64,000 nucleotides of DNA from Gautieria morchelliformis. Lineage: Eukaryota; Basidiomycota; Agaricomycetes; Gomphales; Gomphaceae. The notes under the pieces were generated by a model. The model searched no databases. It saw only the letters and a program-made list of their open reading frames with translations, and had not been told where the DNA came from. Below are positions 43,699 to 55,548 of the stretch, one piece after another (positions within the stretch are counted from its first letter, which is position 1; each line of letters starts with the position of its first letter). The stretch covers positions 41,156 to 105,155 of the forward strand of contig WHVA01000409.1 in NCBI GenBank assembly GCA_015179125.1, read 5' to 3'. A program made the position numbers and the translations under genes.

Positions 43699-44609
43699 AT
43701 GACTCAGCCACGGAACCGGCACACACGTAACCGGTGGTGAGACTGGGTGCCGTGCGCTGGCACGACATCGACACAGCAGCTTAGAGTAATACACTGACAT
43801 TTTATTTAGTATATAAAAGACTGTGAAATCTAGAGTAATAAAGAATAACATATTATATTTTTAACTCCTTTGTTCTATAGGTCTCCCACCTCACAGCTGT
43901 ATCCTCTTCAATGGCTCGCTGACATTGGTTACTCCACACCGCCCCAAAAGCAAAAGCTTAGGAGCTCTAAGATCTAACTACTCGACGTCATTTTCTAATC
44001 GACCCAAGTCAACTGATCAATGCTGGACTCACAAGCTTAGTCAGCCCATGCAAATATTGTGCACCGGGTGCACAATGATATACTCAATGACCAAGTGTAA
44101 CAAAATATATTCTGGAAGAAAAAACAACAATGGCAGGGTTAAAACAGAGCTATTACATCACTACATGCTGTTCTGAACTCAACTTAGCATACATATTTTT
44201 CAAATTTTTGGTCCAAAAATTTTGGCCACCTTCAATAGTTATAGGAAAAATATAAAAGATGTGTTTTCTGATGTATTTCGACCCGCTGAATCCGATTCTG
44301 AACTCAGTTTGTCCAAAAAAATTCCAATCATGAGATATCAAAGTGGTGGACTTTGATTGTCTGCAACTGTACTGTATGTATTGCCATGATACAGTATATA
44401 CAGTAGTTACTGCTATATGGTATGTACAATATAGTAAATCCCAGATCGCTATGCTGTCTATATAATAGAGGGGTGTGCAGTGGGTTAAACCGGGGCTCAC
44501 GTAGCCGTGGTATAAGAAGCATATATCATACATACGGTATATACATACAGGCTGTTTTCGGTTTTCCTGATATCCATGTGCTTTCAGCGTAAATAAAATC
44601 TAGCACTAG

Positions 44610-45175
44610 CTTTGATCAGACAACCCAATTATGATGCAAGGCAGAACAATTACATTAACCGGTGCTTCCATGCAGGTATGCCTTTCAAGTTGAAGTCCAC
44701 AGACAAAATAATCTATGTCGCTCATGTGGCTGGCTGGATCAGGCAGAATCCACTACTAATTTCATCGATGCCACTAGACCAGGCCGGCTAGATCTGGGTG
44801 TTTATATACTGAAGGTAGCTCACCACCTTGTGCTGAAAAATGGGCGACATCATTTCCTGCTGAAGCTTTATGTAAGTACAGCCAGAGCTATGTAGACCGT
44901 ATAGAAACTTACGTATATACGTATCTGGGATTGAATCCACTCTATGGACTCGCATTACATTATATGCATGTCGACACCTCGCCACATTATATACAACCAG
45001 ACCACCGAAGCAGAACTATGGCAGACCATAGATGGTCTAGAGTAGTAGCCTAAACTATAACAAGGTGGTGCGATGAGGAGATCATCACCTGGTCAGTTTA
45101 GTGCGTGCATGGCACATGCTCCATTCCAGACCCACGAAAGCCAGAAGCGCATTCGGAACACAGTGATTCGGCGGG
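44610..45175. repeat. Repeat Y copy 2
   Basis: About 565 bp related to 32255-32825. It is the displaced upstream flank of HsbA copy 2, beyond the repeat X/pogo nest. No gene is recognised. A short GA run follows at 45176-45195. Confidence 0.8.
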
Positions 45176-45195
45176 GAGAGAGAGAGAGAGAGAGA

Positions 45196-45984
45196 ATATC
45201 AATTATAGTGCTTGAAGTGCAAGTGCTTATGGTGCATTCTAACTACAAAACATTAGTACTATGTGTATCGTAGGCCGATTGGTTGCACTTCGCTTTTGTA
45301 ATTTGACCCCAGCAATTTGTAATTTTGACTCTGGTAATAATAGAGTTTCGCACCATATATATCGGCAACCGTTAGTTGTACAGCCTACTCTCCAGCCATG
45401 GCAAAGAGTAAGCAACTCTGGCGAATCGGGTCGCACCATATGTTCTGTAATAAATACGGCGCTCGCTGCAGCTATATTGGCTTCACCGCCACCCGAGCAC
45501 CTCGAGGCTCGAGATCCTCACCAGAGGTTTTGCCTTCTGATGAAGGCACACCACCTCCCGCAACGCAGAGAGCAGCACTTCCTCAAACGTTTCAAGGCCT
45601 TCCAGATCATTTACACTCGCTCCCTCTGAAACACACATGTCAGATTGGTCCCGAAACCTTTTCATTGGGGTGATCACATTATGACCGCCGGATACTAAGT
45701 ATTGAGCCAATAGCGTATTTGGAACATAATCTGACAATACAATCTATAGCTGCAGAAGGAGGACATCTCACGGCTCAAGCCCCTTGCGTATCGGCTTTCC
45801 GATTGTATCCCACCGATGTCTAACATGGAACCTGAATCTCAATTGGCTACTGTTGGCGGTCCAAGAATCTGCAAAACCACCTCTTATAAATATGATCATC
45901 ATAAGATTACCACCTTTGACTTTATCGCCCACATCGAAAGTCAGTAGTTAGGGGCATCCTCCCCCAGCATAGACAATGCAGGTA
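45196..45984. other. Stretch without a recognised gene
   Basis: Open frames on both strands here (for example 45483-45737 minus, 84 codons) have no recognisable domain. Part of it may be leader of the transporter remnant that follows. Confidence 0.4.
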
Positions 45985-47165
45985 TAGCTCCAGCTGAGAC
46001 TGGGGCTACACATCTCACTTATTGGCTGCTCCGGAGACACGGCCACAAACCAGTAGATGAGGATGCGATTGCAACACAGGTGTGCTCGACCACTTTCACC
46101 TTCAAGGACCTCAACGTAACGCTTTAGCTTTATTAATCCGTAGATTTCAGTATACGACGATCCTGTATTAGCATCCCATTACCAGCCCCATCCTGCCTTC
46201 GAAAATTTGGATAGGTTTGATCCTGCCACGAGGTGGACCTACCGCGAAGATAAGGTATGGCAAGGTGATAGAGAATCTGTAGCGCTCAAACTCACTGACA
46301 TCAATTACGGGTCATACCTCTCCTCGGCTTCTTTGTGCTCAGGCACGAGTATGAAAGGTGGAGTGGCTTGTCATGCTCTGCGCTGCTATTGCTTTTTCAG
46401 CTCTTAACATTGATCGGGGCAACTTATCTCAAGCCAACAGTGATAATTTTCTCAAGGCCCTCCGCCTCACAACCAACAACTTTTAACTTTGGAAATTCTT
46501 TGTGGCATCTCATTTCAGGCTGCTGAAATCCCATCCCAATTGGTATCAAAACACCTGGGCCCGGACCGCTGGATCCCTATACAGATGTGTCTATGGTTAA
46601 TCCTAACTGTGGCACAGTTCTGGCTGTCTAATAGAACCTCGTTTGACCTGTCGTGTTGTAGTTGATTTTATCCAGGGAGGCTTTGTCCCTGTTCTGGTTT
46701 TGTATCTCAGCTGTGAGGAAAGGATTAGCCTCGTTCATATCCTCATGCCTGATGCACATCTGCATGATATTTCCACAAGAAAACAGAACTTCCTCTCTGT
46801 CTAGCATGCTTCTGGGCATCCTTAAACGTGTCCACGTTACTCCTCATTCCTAGCATTTGGAGTCTTGCACATGCGGGAAGTTCTTGGAAAAGCAGGGTGG
46901 AGTTATGTTATGTTTCTTTACATTTGCATCTAATTCAATTCTTAAAACAGGTGGCTAATTCTGATTTAATCCTCGTCAACAGAATCCTCAGGGATGACCC
47001 AACAAGTTCGTTGATCTTCATGTTAGGGAAGGCTGTGGTCCTCATCAACGGGCAGGATGACATGCACAACCGCCAGGGCTTAAGTCTGAGACACCCATTT
47101 CAAGCCGTACTGGACTACGATTTGTATCCACCTTATATATCCTTGGTGTGGACGCTCTACTGTCT
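45985..47165 (+). pseudogene. MFS transporter remnant (allantoate permease/Dal5 type)
   Basis: In order along the plus strand: THLTYWLLRRHGHKPVDED, an intron (GTGTGC to TTTCAG, about 46081-46158), YDDPVLASHYQPHPAFENLD and WTYREDK, then FSALNIDRGNLSQANSDNFL (first loop of this family), AAEIPSQLVSKHLGPDRWIP, TCRVVVDFIQGGFVPVLVLY, FLAFGVLHMREVLGKAGW, and RILRDDP with DMHNRQGLSLR. These fit the N-terminal half plus central loop of an MFS anion:cation symporter family that takes up small organic acids. Several frameshifts and the missing C-terminal half show a pseudogene. Confidence 0.75.
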
Positions 47166-47869
47166 TGTTGGTCTTGCGATGCAAATTCATTGCCTGGGCT
47201 CCCCAAACTACGGCATTATTACCTGTAAGCAGCACAGGAGCTGAAAAAGGCATGTCGCCTGGGCTCTCCCGAAAGTATTGCAGTAAACGATGACCCTGGA
47301 TCATGGATGGCACCCAAGTGCTGGGATGTACTGCATGTGCCCCGGTGGACGCACATGACGGCCATTGGCGCTGTATGCGCACCTGCACGCCAAGTCTTTG
47401 CCTGCACACTACGGCGTCCGCATGCAACCTTTACCTACACTGCACATGGCATCTTACCAGCACACACGACTTCACCTGCACACACGGCTGTATCAACACC
47501 CAGCAATTTCTACACACACGGCTTTACCTACATGCATGGCATTACGGCGGCTTTACTTGCGCCGCACAAGCATCACACACTCGTGTCCTAGTTGAACCAA
47601 CGCGACAGATTCTGCATCGCCTATTGATAGGGGCTCGGAAGCAGTGGAGGGAGTTGAAGGCAGCGGTGGAGGAACATACAAGCTGCAAGACAGCCATAGC
47701 CATTATGTCTGGTTTCCTCACCCTGTTCATTTTTTGCTCCCTCTTTGCCTTTGGAGCTTCCCCTGGCCAATCCTCTCTCATTCTGCTTGGCTGTCTGCTC
47801 ATCCTTCCCGCTATAAAGAGCAAAGAGACCTGGCTCAAGCTGGGTATAATCACTTGGAAGAGCAGGAGA
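47166..47869. other. Spacer with CACACGGCT-type repeats
   Basis: No gene is recognised. Around 47390-47580 short words such as CTGCACAC and ACACGGCTTTACC recur and create Cys/His-rich open frames in all three plus frames, a sign of low complexity rather than coding. Confidence 0.45.
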
Positions 47870-48555
47870 ATGAAATGGTACAAAGTTGACATCCATGAGC
47901 ATAGACTCAACTTCGATGAACAGGAACACACTCTCGAGACCACCATGATCACTAAAGAGCCTTCTCTGTCAAGAGGTCTTGAGCTCGATCAGGCAGCGGA
48001 AAGGCTTGTTAGAGATGGCCAAAATGTTCTTACTCCCCCAAAGAAGAAAAGCACGTTGAGAAAGGTGAGACCTACTCTTCTTGAAGCTGTGATACGCTCT
48101 CAAGGAACTATCTTAGTATATTGACTGTCTATTGACCATGTTCAACATCCTGCTCATGCACATACTCTTCTCTCAGGCATGAATTCTTTAGTCTCGCTGT
48201 GCAGATAGTCACCGTTGGTATACCTCCCCTTAAGCCTTGCAAGTCACCAAACCCACATTTATCCAGTTATTGAGTGCATCATCCTTGGGATTGATTTCAA
48301 TGTATATTTCTCCACTATGTGTTGATATGCCATCTGAACATTATGTGTGACTAGGCCAACTTCCAAAACACGTACCTTGGAGGCAATCTAATCGCCGTGG
48401 CTTGTGGGTTGCTCCACCCAACCTCTCAATATAATGACTGACTATAATTGACCAGTTCTCAATGCATTTATTGAGTTTTACCAGTTGCAGAAAGTGGACG
48501 CCATTCTGGCCTCCTGCTTAGCCATGATTCCAGAAGCTGAGGTGGGTGATCTAAC
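47870..48555 (+). pseudogene. P-type ATPase N-terminal remnant (Na+/K+-ATPase-like, type IIC)
   Basis: The plus strand reads WYKVDIHEHRLNF, then RGLELDQAAERLVRDGQNVL and TPPKKKSTLRK, the N-terminal cation-ATPase domain. After decayed DNA come GIDFN, NFQNTYLGG and VLNAFIEFYQLQKVDAILAS with MIPEAE, the second and third helices leading to the actuator domain. The phosphorylation site and the rest are absent. Stops and frameshifts separate the pieces. Intact members pump cations across the plasma membrane. Confidence 0.7.
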
Positions 48556-49337
48556 ATGATTGTTTTTCTTTCTGCCATGTGCACCTAATTGCCAATCGGC
48601 TGGTCGAAGATGATACCGTCTTCATTGTGCGTAGCTGCTTGGGCATGCTCGATTGAGCTACACTTATAATGGGTAATATGTAGCGCATGGGGGATAAAAC
48701 CCCGCATACCCCATCATGTCCATCCTCTCAAATTGTAATCAGACAGTACTAGATGCCAAACGTAGTTGACTGTATGTCCCAGCAACAGTAGGTAGCGAAT
48801 CTGCTGTGCGATCTTCTTCCCTGGGAGCTCAAAGCGGTAGCTAGGGCATAGTCAGTGCCATCTGAGTTGGACCATACATAATATCAGTCTAGAATCATGT
48901 GAGATATGCTCAGCACCGGCTCTGAGTGGAGCTGTCGAACCTCTTCATCGTAATCTCCTTGACAAAATGCAGCTCGTAAACCTGAGGTGCCACATGGTTC
49001 GTCTGTATTATTTTTGAGGATTTTCCCGCTGTGTGATTTAAGAGTATTTGTATAGTATATGTAAAGTATATTTGACTACCTTAGCACCAATCAACCCCTA
49101 TGTATAAAGGTTTAGATTGTCTGAGGAATAACTAAGTATAGAACCTCCGTTGCATATGGCCAGAGACCCAGAGTCAAAACGCAAAATGCACAAACGAAGC
49201 GTGACCATCCGGCCAACCTCACTATGTGAGAGTCATCTACTGTCATTAAGGAAACTGTGAACTTTCTCATGCTTACCACCACATCCAAAAACGCAAAATC
49301 CTCGCATCCATGCTAAATCTCATCCTATTCGTGGCAA
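48556..49337. other. Stretch without a recognised gene
   Basis: AT-richer DNA with a short inverted word near 48680 (CGCATGGGGGAT / ACCCCGCATACCCC). The last 150 bp may be 5' leader of the LINE. Confidence 0.4.
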
Positions 49338-51148
49338 GTGCAGCACACAGTCGCACTGTACACAGATAGAGCGCTTCAGAAGGAAGAAGCATACAAAATG
49401 ACCACACCGGCAAGCACGGAGGGTCAGAACACAGGGGGCGTGCACCTAGGGAGGACCAGGGCGGGGACAGCGCAGCAGGGAGAGCAGGCGAAGACACGAG
49501 GTGAGTTGATAGACAGCGTGGGCTCAGCGGTGCGGAGCAGGGAGCAGGTGTGAAACTTCCTAGACAGAAACCAGTATGTGGCAAAGGACGACCTGATATC
49601 TCAAGAGAGCTTGAGATACCTGCTGCTGTGCATGGCCCAAAGCACCATGCACAAGGCCCTGAAAGAAGGGGCAAGGGCCGTAGTGATCTTAATGATGGAC
49701 GTGTCAGCCAAGAGTTTTGGGGAGCAGGTTATGAAATACGTGGAGAAAAAGATAGACCCAATAATGCGGAAGGCAGAGGAGATGATGGATGCACTCAGAG
49801 AGGCAGCCTACGACACCATAAAAGCCACAGATCTAGCAGCGGACGCGCTCGAAAATGGAACGAGAAGGGGGGGGACGGCAGAGCAGGCCTCAGTGTTGAC
49901 ATACATGGCAGTGCTCAAGGGTGCAGTGCTGCTCGCTCACCTCAACACATTAGCCAGGGTGAAAGCGAGGAGTCATCAAATACTAGTCAACAAAGATCCT
50001 GGCACAGAGCTAAACCCATTCAAGGAACTCACTGAACAGGAGCTCGTAGCTAAAGCCAACGAGGCGGTTGAGTACATGGACACTCTGGAGGAGGGGGAAG
50101 CACCGAGATTCGTGGGGGTAAAGAAGCTAGTGAATGGGGGGATAGTGTTCGATTTGGAAACACAAGAAGCGGCCGGAGTCATCCAGACACGCAAAAAAGA
50201 CTTCTTACAGAAGTTCAGCGTCTCCGCAGTAGTCAAAGAGTGATCTGCCTCTGTCATTGTGGAGTACGTCCCAGTCAGCTATGCCCCTGACGCTATGGCA
50301 GAGTACATGAGGATAGAGCACAACTCGGGACTGCCAGATGGCATGCTAGAGTCAACAAGGTGGATCAATCCCGTGCAAAAGTGCAGCCCAGGACAATGGA
50401 CAGCGCACCTCATAGTGAGGTTCAGGACCACAGAAGCTGCGAACATCGTGATCAGGGACAGGTTAGTCATAGCGGGAAAAAGGATGTGGGCCAGGAGGAT
50501 GAGGAGGGAGCCGGGAAGGTGCCTGAAGTGCCAGAAATATGCCAGACACCTGGCAGCTGCGTGCAATGAATGAGAAATGTGCGGCACCTGCGCAAAGGAA
50601 TACAGGACTGCAGACTGTGAGGAGAGGGACCTAGACAAGTTCAGGTGCATAAATCGCGACACATCAGGGCATGCGTCGTGGGACAGGACATGCCCAAAAT
50701 TCACTGGGGCAAGCGAGAGGATTGAGAGAGACGATCCAGAAAGTACATACAAATACTTCCCAGATGAAAGCCCCTGGACCTGGGAACAGCAGCACGTCAG
50801 AGGCAATGCAGCAACAGAGCACCCAATGACACCGACCTCGGCGGAGGCGGCTCACAGGCAGCAATGGCGAGTATGCAACAGCAGATGGCACAGGGGGGGA
50901 GCGCAGCGGCGCCGTACCGGCAGCACCACCAGCAGGAAGCGATGGCTCAGACCCAGCAAAAGTGGACAGCAGCGAACCCGCAAGTCAGCCACAGAGATGG
51001 CGGGTGGCAGCAGCAGCCGACAAGGAATAGGGCGCCAGCAATGAGACTGGGGTCAAGACAAACCACGATAAACGAGCACTTCGCTGCCAGCACCAATGGG
51101 GACAGACCAGAATCGCGAGCAGACCACAACAGGACTGTTGCAGAATGA
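49338..51148 (+). pseudogene. Tad-like LINE ORF1 (RNA-binding gag-like protein)
   Basis: One frame from 49338 (likely ATG 49398, MTTPASTEGQNTGG) runs to about 50850 with stops only at 49551, 50241 and 50571, all TGA. It then shifts frame and ends at 51148. It encodes a long helical region, then FRTTEAANIVIRDRLVIAGK and cysteine knuckles CLKCQKYARHLAAAC, CGTCAKEYRTADC and CINRDTSGHASWDRTC, as in fungal LINE ORF1 proteins that coat the element RNA. A late RLGSRQTTINEHF motif precedes the stop. The stop and the ORF2 start overlap as ATGA (51145-51148). Confidence 0.85.
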
Positions 51149-52500
51149 ATAGTGACCAAATATCAGCGGCAACACTAAGGATAAGGCAGCAGAATGTAAC
51201 CAAGTCGCTACACACTACTAACGATCTTCTAGGAAAATCACCGCCATACAAGTACGACATAATAGCGGTACAGGAACCATACATTGACTTCTTAGGAAAC
51301 ACACGTGCAAGCCACCACTGGCACATGATATACCCAGCGACACACTACAAGGATAGGGAGAAACGGACCAGGTCGATGCTACTGATAAACAAGAGAATGA
51401 AGACAGGTGCGTGGGAGGCAGTAGACGTGGGACATCCAGACGTGACGGGGGTCAGGGTTAGAACGCAAACCGGTGTAGTGCTGATACTCAACTTTTACTG
51501 CGACTGTGCACACTCAGGAAGCATACAAAAGGCTGACGCATACCTACAGACACAAACAAGACACGAGCAGAGTGAACAACTGGCGGGCATGGTCTGGCTT
51601 GGAGATTTCAACAGACACTATCTGCAATGGGACGAGGTGAGGAACACGCACCTCTTTACCCGGAGTAACCTAGATGCAGCACAGGTTTTACTAGACGCCA
51701 CAGTGGAAAGGGACCTTCTAATGGCACTGCTGAAAAATCTACTGACACTCATAGCTCAGACAACAGGCAACTACACGAGAACTGACAACGTGTTTATGTC
51801 AGTAGCGCTCCTAGATGCCATTGTCCAGTGCACCACAGTCCCAGAAGATCAACAAGCGCATAGTGACCACCTGCCGGTCGACACCACGCTCGACATGACC
51901 ACAGCCACGGCGCAGGAACCCGCCAAGCATAACTACCAAGCAGTAGACTGGGCTGAGTACAATGAGAGACTGGCAGAGAATCTAAGGGGAATACAGGCAG
52001 AGGCACCCACCTGCAAGCGAGAATTCGATAGGATGCTGGAGGAGGTCAACCGGGAGATAACAGAAACGATGGAGGAGACGGTGCCCAAAATGAAGCCGTC
52101 CCCATACATGAAACGATGGTGGATGAGGGAGCTCACCAAGATGAGGAGAACCACCAGGAAGCTGGCGCGCAGGGCATATGACCGACGCAACGATCTCACA
52201 GACGAGGCGTACACAAAGTACAAAAGGGCCAGGAACCAGTATGCGGCCGCCATAGAAAGGTCAAAACAAGACCACTGGGAAGCTTTCCTAGCAATGGTGG
52301 ACAAGCATACAGTATGGACAGCCAGCCGGTTCGTCACTGGGGACTCCAGTGATGGGGCAAAGCGAGGGTACCCACGCTAAAGGCAAAATACAAGGATGGG
52401 TCAACTTGGACTGCAACAACAGAAATCCAACATGCTCTTAAGGACCTTCTTTCTGCCTCCACAGGCCGACAGCGCACATATTGCCCACGACTTCGAATAA
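51145..52500 (+). pseudogene. LINE ORF2, endonuclease part
   Basis: An apurinic-type (APE) endonuclease opens ORF2: LRIRQQNVTKS, DIIAVQEPYID (catalytic Glu), MVWLGDFNRHYLQWDE (GDFN), SDHLPV (SDH). It is followed by the linker to RT (YMKRWWMRELTKMRRTTRKL). The frame is open to 52380; a shift then continues as KAKYKDGSTWTATTEIQHAL before foreign DNA begins at about 52.5 kb. It would nick the target for target-primed reverse transcription. The RT half resumes at 55.7 kb. Confidence 0.85.
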
Positions 52501-52725
52501 GGCTGAACAAGAGTCAACCTGTGTATCACCCGGACTTGGATCTGTGGGTTTTCCTGCCCCGGAAACCCATACTCGGATCCGTGCGGGTATTGGCTGCGGG
52601 TAGATCCGAACCCGTGGATCTGACCGGCGGGTTTTTGCCATGGCCATGAAATTTATTGCCGGATTTGCATTTTGTCTGTTCACCCGATGGCACCTCACAA
52701 AAAGGAATGCTTTTATGGACAAATA

Positions 52726-53684
52726 CTATGTATATTTTTGCAGCGTGTGGGTCGGATAAAGGCACAGGACATTTATGCCGAGAGCCATGCAATTTATATG
52801 GATAATGTGCACGATCGCATCGGTTGCATCCATGTCTTTTACAAATGAAGGTGAAGAGAGGATCTCGTTGACAACGGTGGTCTTTCCAGTGCCTGGGGCG
52901 CCAGAAATGTTTAAGCTGGTGAAATTGTCTGAGGTGGGTCGGTCAGAAATGAAGGGTGAGAGGAAATTGAGAATAAGAGTCCTTTCTTGTTTGCGACCAA
53001 TTAAACACGTGTTTTCATTCGCTTGAGGACGAAGAAGGGTGCGGGCTTGTGTATATAGACAAGTAGGCTTGTTCTCCTGAATAGGCGGGGGCGGTGGCAT
53101 TAATTCCCAGGTGGGAGGGGGCGTAGCGAGAGCAGGACGCGAGTTGGCTCATGTTGGTGTATCAATTGAGGACTGAACTTGACCTTCCCACCTCAAGATG
53201 GGGGTATCAGACAGACTAGATGAAGCATCGTTGGGGGGTCTTGCAGAAGCGCCACGACTACGAGAAACTGGGGAGACACGGAGATGAGCTTTGACCCAGA
53301 TGTGTAGGCTTCAACTCACCCGGTGTGTGGTGTGGAACTTGAGCTGACACACGTCGGGAAGCACGTAGGGCTCTAGGGGTTGTGGCGCTTGCGGAGGTAG
53401 TCATGCCCGATGTTGAATTCAAAGAGGAAGAGTGAGCAGATGCGCTTGGTAGAGGGTCAAAAATGGGATCAGGAGGATGTTTTCCTTATTGCTGCCATCC
53501 TCATACTCGAGTTCAGTGAGACTTGTCTTGACGTGTTTCGGATTTGGAGTGGGGTCTGGCGAGGGGGGTTCATGGGTGATACGACGTGTCTTGTAGGCTG
53601 GAGTCGGCGAGCGCGAAGGCGAAGAAGAAAGGGAGCACAAGCGAGAGCTGGACCATGGTCGCTTTCCCAGGACTTGACGTGGCA
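52726..53684 (-). pseudogene. CDC6-like replication ATPase, 5' fragment
   Basis: Minus strand from ATG 53684 (MPRQVLGKRPWSS): a basic, Pro/Ser-rich N-terminus with SRSPTPAYKTRRITHEPPSP and a DGSNKENI motif, a frame change near 53.47 kb, a likely intron (about 53317-53280), a TGA at about 53140, then TCLYTQARTLLRPQANENTC, LIGRKQERTLILNFLSPF and the Walker A SGAPGTGKTTVVNEIL. It stops soon after. Order and motifs match the start of Cdc6/Orc1-type AAA+ proteins that load the MCM helicase. Walker B, sensors and winged helix are absent. It lies inside the interrupted LINE. Confidence 0.7.
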
Positions 53685-54171
53685 TGGTGGTTGTTGTTGA
53701 GGGAGCTGAGTAATGGTTAGTAGACAAGTTACTTGTAAAGTCTGGGACACGACCGGTCACGTGAGTGCGGGTCCCAAAAGTTGCGCACCACAACGTGAGT
53801 GTATAGAGCAAGCAATAGAGAGCCGTGGACAAGGTCTACCTCGCTCTTCATCTAACGTATGTGCAGAACAATCTCCATTTGCACGAAGGGATCATACACT
53901 TGGTGACCTGATGCTGCACACTCGACGTGTTCTGAGAGCTACAGAATATTGGGCCGCACAGTATATAAGCATGGCGTACCTGTGCCTGCATCGTACATGG
54001 AGGCTGCGAACTGCGGCCCCTCTGCACCATACGCAGTGGCTGCTGCGTACGGTGCAGAGGGACCGTGGGTGGAGGTGGTGTACAGTGCAGGTACACCGTA
54101 TGTAGGCGTGGTGTACGGTGAACCTGCACCACCGTACGTGGAGGTCGCAGATGGCAGTGTGTCACCGTATG
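53685..54171. other. Spacer with GTACGGTG-type hairpin DNA
   Basis: No gene is recognised. It contains the hairpin at 54018-54061 and several GTACGGTG/CACCGTAC words (54100-54170). Confidence 0.45.
54018..54061. repeat. Hairpin with 19-bp arms
   Basis: CCCTCTGCACCATACGCAG and, inverted, CCCTCTGCACCGTACGCAG around a 6-nt loop, one mismatch. Confidence 0.8.
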
Positions 54172-55548
54172 TGTATGGGATTTAGCTTTGCTGGGCAAAC
54201 AGAATATTTTCGATGTATTTTCGAAATAGTGACCTTAAAATATAGCATACTGGTATTGCTATCATTGGGGATGAACTATTTAAACTTCCTCTAATTTCCT
54301 ACCATTTCTTCGCCATTTTTAACGAAGTCTTTGGCTCAAAACACTTCTATTCTGTTGCAGCAGAGTTATGAATCCACATGTATCCACAACTCTGCTTATT
54401 CAAACTCCGACGCGCGCGAGCCTGAACTCGAGCCTGTGGACACTTACGCACCCACAAACTCTGGCCAACCTACCGGTTCGGACTCAGCACTCTGGAAATA
54501 GCAATTTATTCCCAAGCCTCCACAACTCAGTTTGTGCAATACAAACTCAGCCCAACCTATGCTACCATAGCAACAAGGCTATGCTAGGCTGTGCTGTGCC
54601 ATGACTACACTCCTAAAATAGAATTAGGGTCATGACTCACTGCCAAGCTGAAGTATTATTGGTCCAAAGTCTTGTGACTTGGGAAATGACTCCTGCATGA
54701 CTCAGAGCCTGGCTTGGCACGTGACTCATGCTCGGACTCTGGCGTATCATTGGCTGAGGGGCCGCTTACCAATGAAAGGCTGTGTTGAGCTAATCCTCTT
54801 TAAGAATAAGGGTGTATCTTATTCTTAGACGTGACTCATGCCTGACTCACTACCCCATTTCTGCATGACTCACCCCCTAATCGTGGGCTGCGATTGGTCA
54901 ACATGAGGTCTGACTCATTACCCTTTTTCACTCTGACTCACTACCCCATTTCTGCATGACTCAGTGCATAACTCACTCCCTAATCGTGAACCGCGATTGT
55001 CCAACACATGCTCTGACTCACTACCCCATTTCTGTGTGACTCAGTGCATGACTCACACCCTATTCGTGGACTGTGATTGGCCAACACATGCTCTGACTCA
55101 CTACCCTTTTTCTCAATGACTCACTACCCTATTTCTTCGTGACTCATTCTAGTCTATTAATAGATAGTTGATACAATATAAAAGGAGGCCTTACTGCCCA
55201 CTTTTCATCAGCCAATACATCATCATCTACTATCCACGTACCTCGTGTGACTTGCCAAGCTTGCACAGCTTACTAAGCTGCTAACCCCAGCTAGGGTTAT
55301 TACACTTACTTAGTGTATTAATTCTCAGTTAAGTAGTTGCGTTTCTACTTAGCCACCCGGACTAACACTCCAGGTGAAATTCTGCAGAGTGAGTCTGACA
55401 ATCGATTTCCTTGTCAATTAGCTCTCCAATACCCGAGACGAACTGATCAGTGACTTTCCTGTTCAGTGACTTTCACAATTCACTTCTTAAACCCTAGTCG
55501 CTCGTTTATTGCAGTGCATTGACATTAAGCGGGTCAGTCCACTTACCC
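54172..55548 (+). repeat. LTR, Family D, 3'-truncated
   Basis: It aligns with the solo LTR at 42246 and the LTR at 57207: TGTATGGGATTTAGC start, CAATATAAAAGGAGGCC TATA region (about 55174) and the word CAGTGCATTGACATT near its end. The last 150 bp seen in the others are missing. It contains many GACTCACTACCC/TGACTCA words (54820-55150), partly repeated in tandem. Confidence 0.8.

Larger units (their letters stand above)
38498..44369 (-). mobile_element. pogo-type DNA transposon with complete ends
   Basis: Terminal inverted repeats CAGTTGCGGACAATCAAA (left) and CAGTTGCAGACAATCAAA (right, inverted) are flanked by TA on both sides (38496-38497, 44370-44371), the mark of Tc1/mariner-pogo insertion. 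It holds one transposase gene on the minus strand. It is enlarged by a solo LTR (42246-43698) and by about 0.55 kb inside the transposase, so the native length would be about 3.9 kb. Confidence 0.9.
38267..44571. mobile_element. Repeat X copy 1, interrupted by a pogo element
   Basis: Two arms (38267-38495 and 44372-44571) belong together: the outer ends are inverted (ATCAGGAAAA at the left, TTTTCCTGAT at the right). Copy 1 of the HsbA block has no such DNA between the same flanks (TGGACTCGTGATTCG and CCATGTGCT). The left arm contains a hairpin GCGAGCTATCAAA / TTTGATAGCTCGC (about 38316-38365). No coding region of its own; superfamily unknown. Confidence 0.6.

Noticed and set aside
47303..47869. 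N-terminal half of the 273-codon plus-strand frame
   Set aside because: Low-complexity Cys/His-rich sequence open in all frames; only the part from 47870 matches a protein family.
52500..52640. hAT-type element ends (repeated CGGGT and ATCCG words)
   Set aside because: No terminal inverted repeats or 8-bp duplication could be defined.
53419..54185. Plus-strand frames opposite and beside the CDC6-like fragment
   Set aside because: They are antisense shadows or derive from the hairpin-rich spacer.
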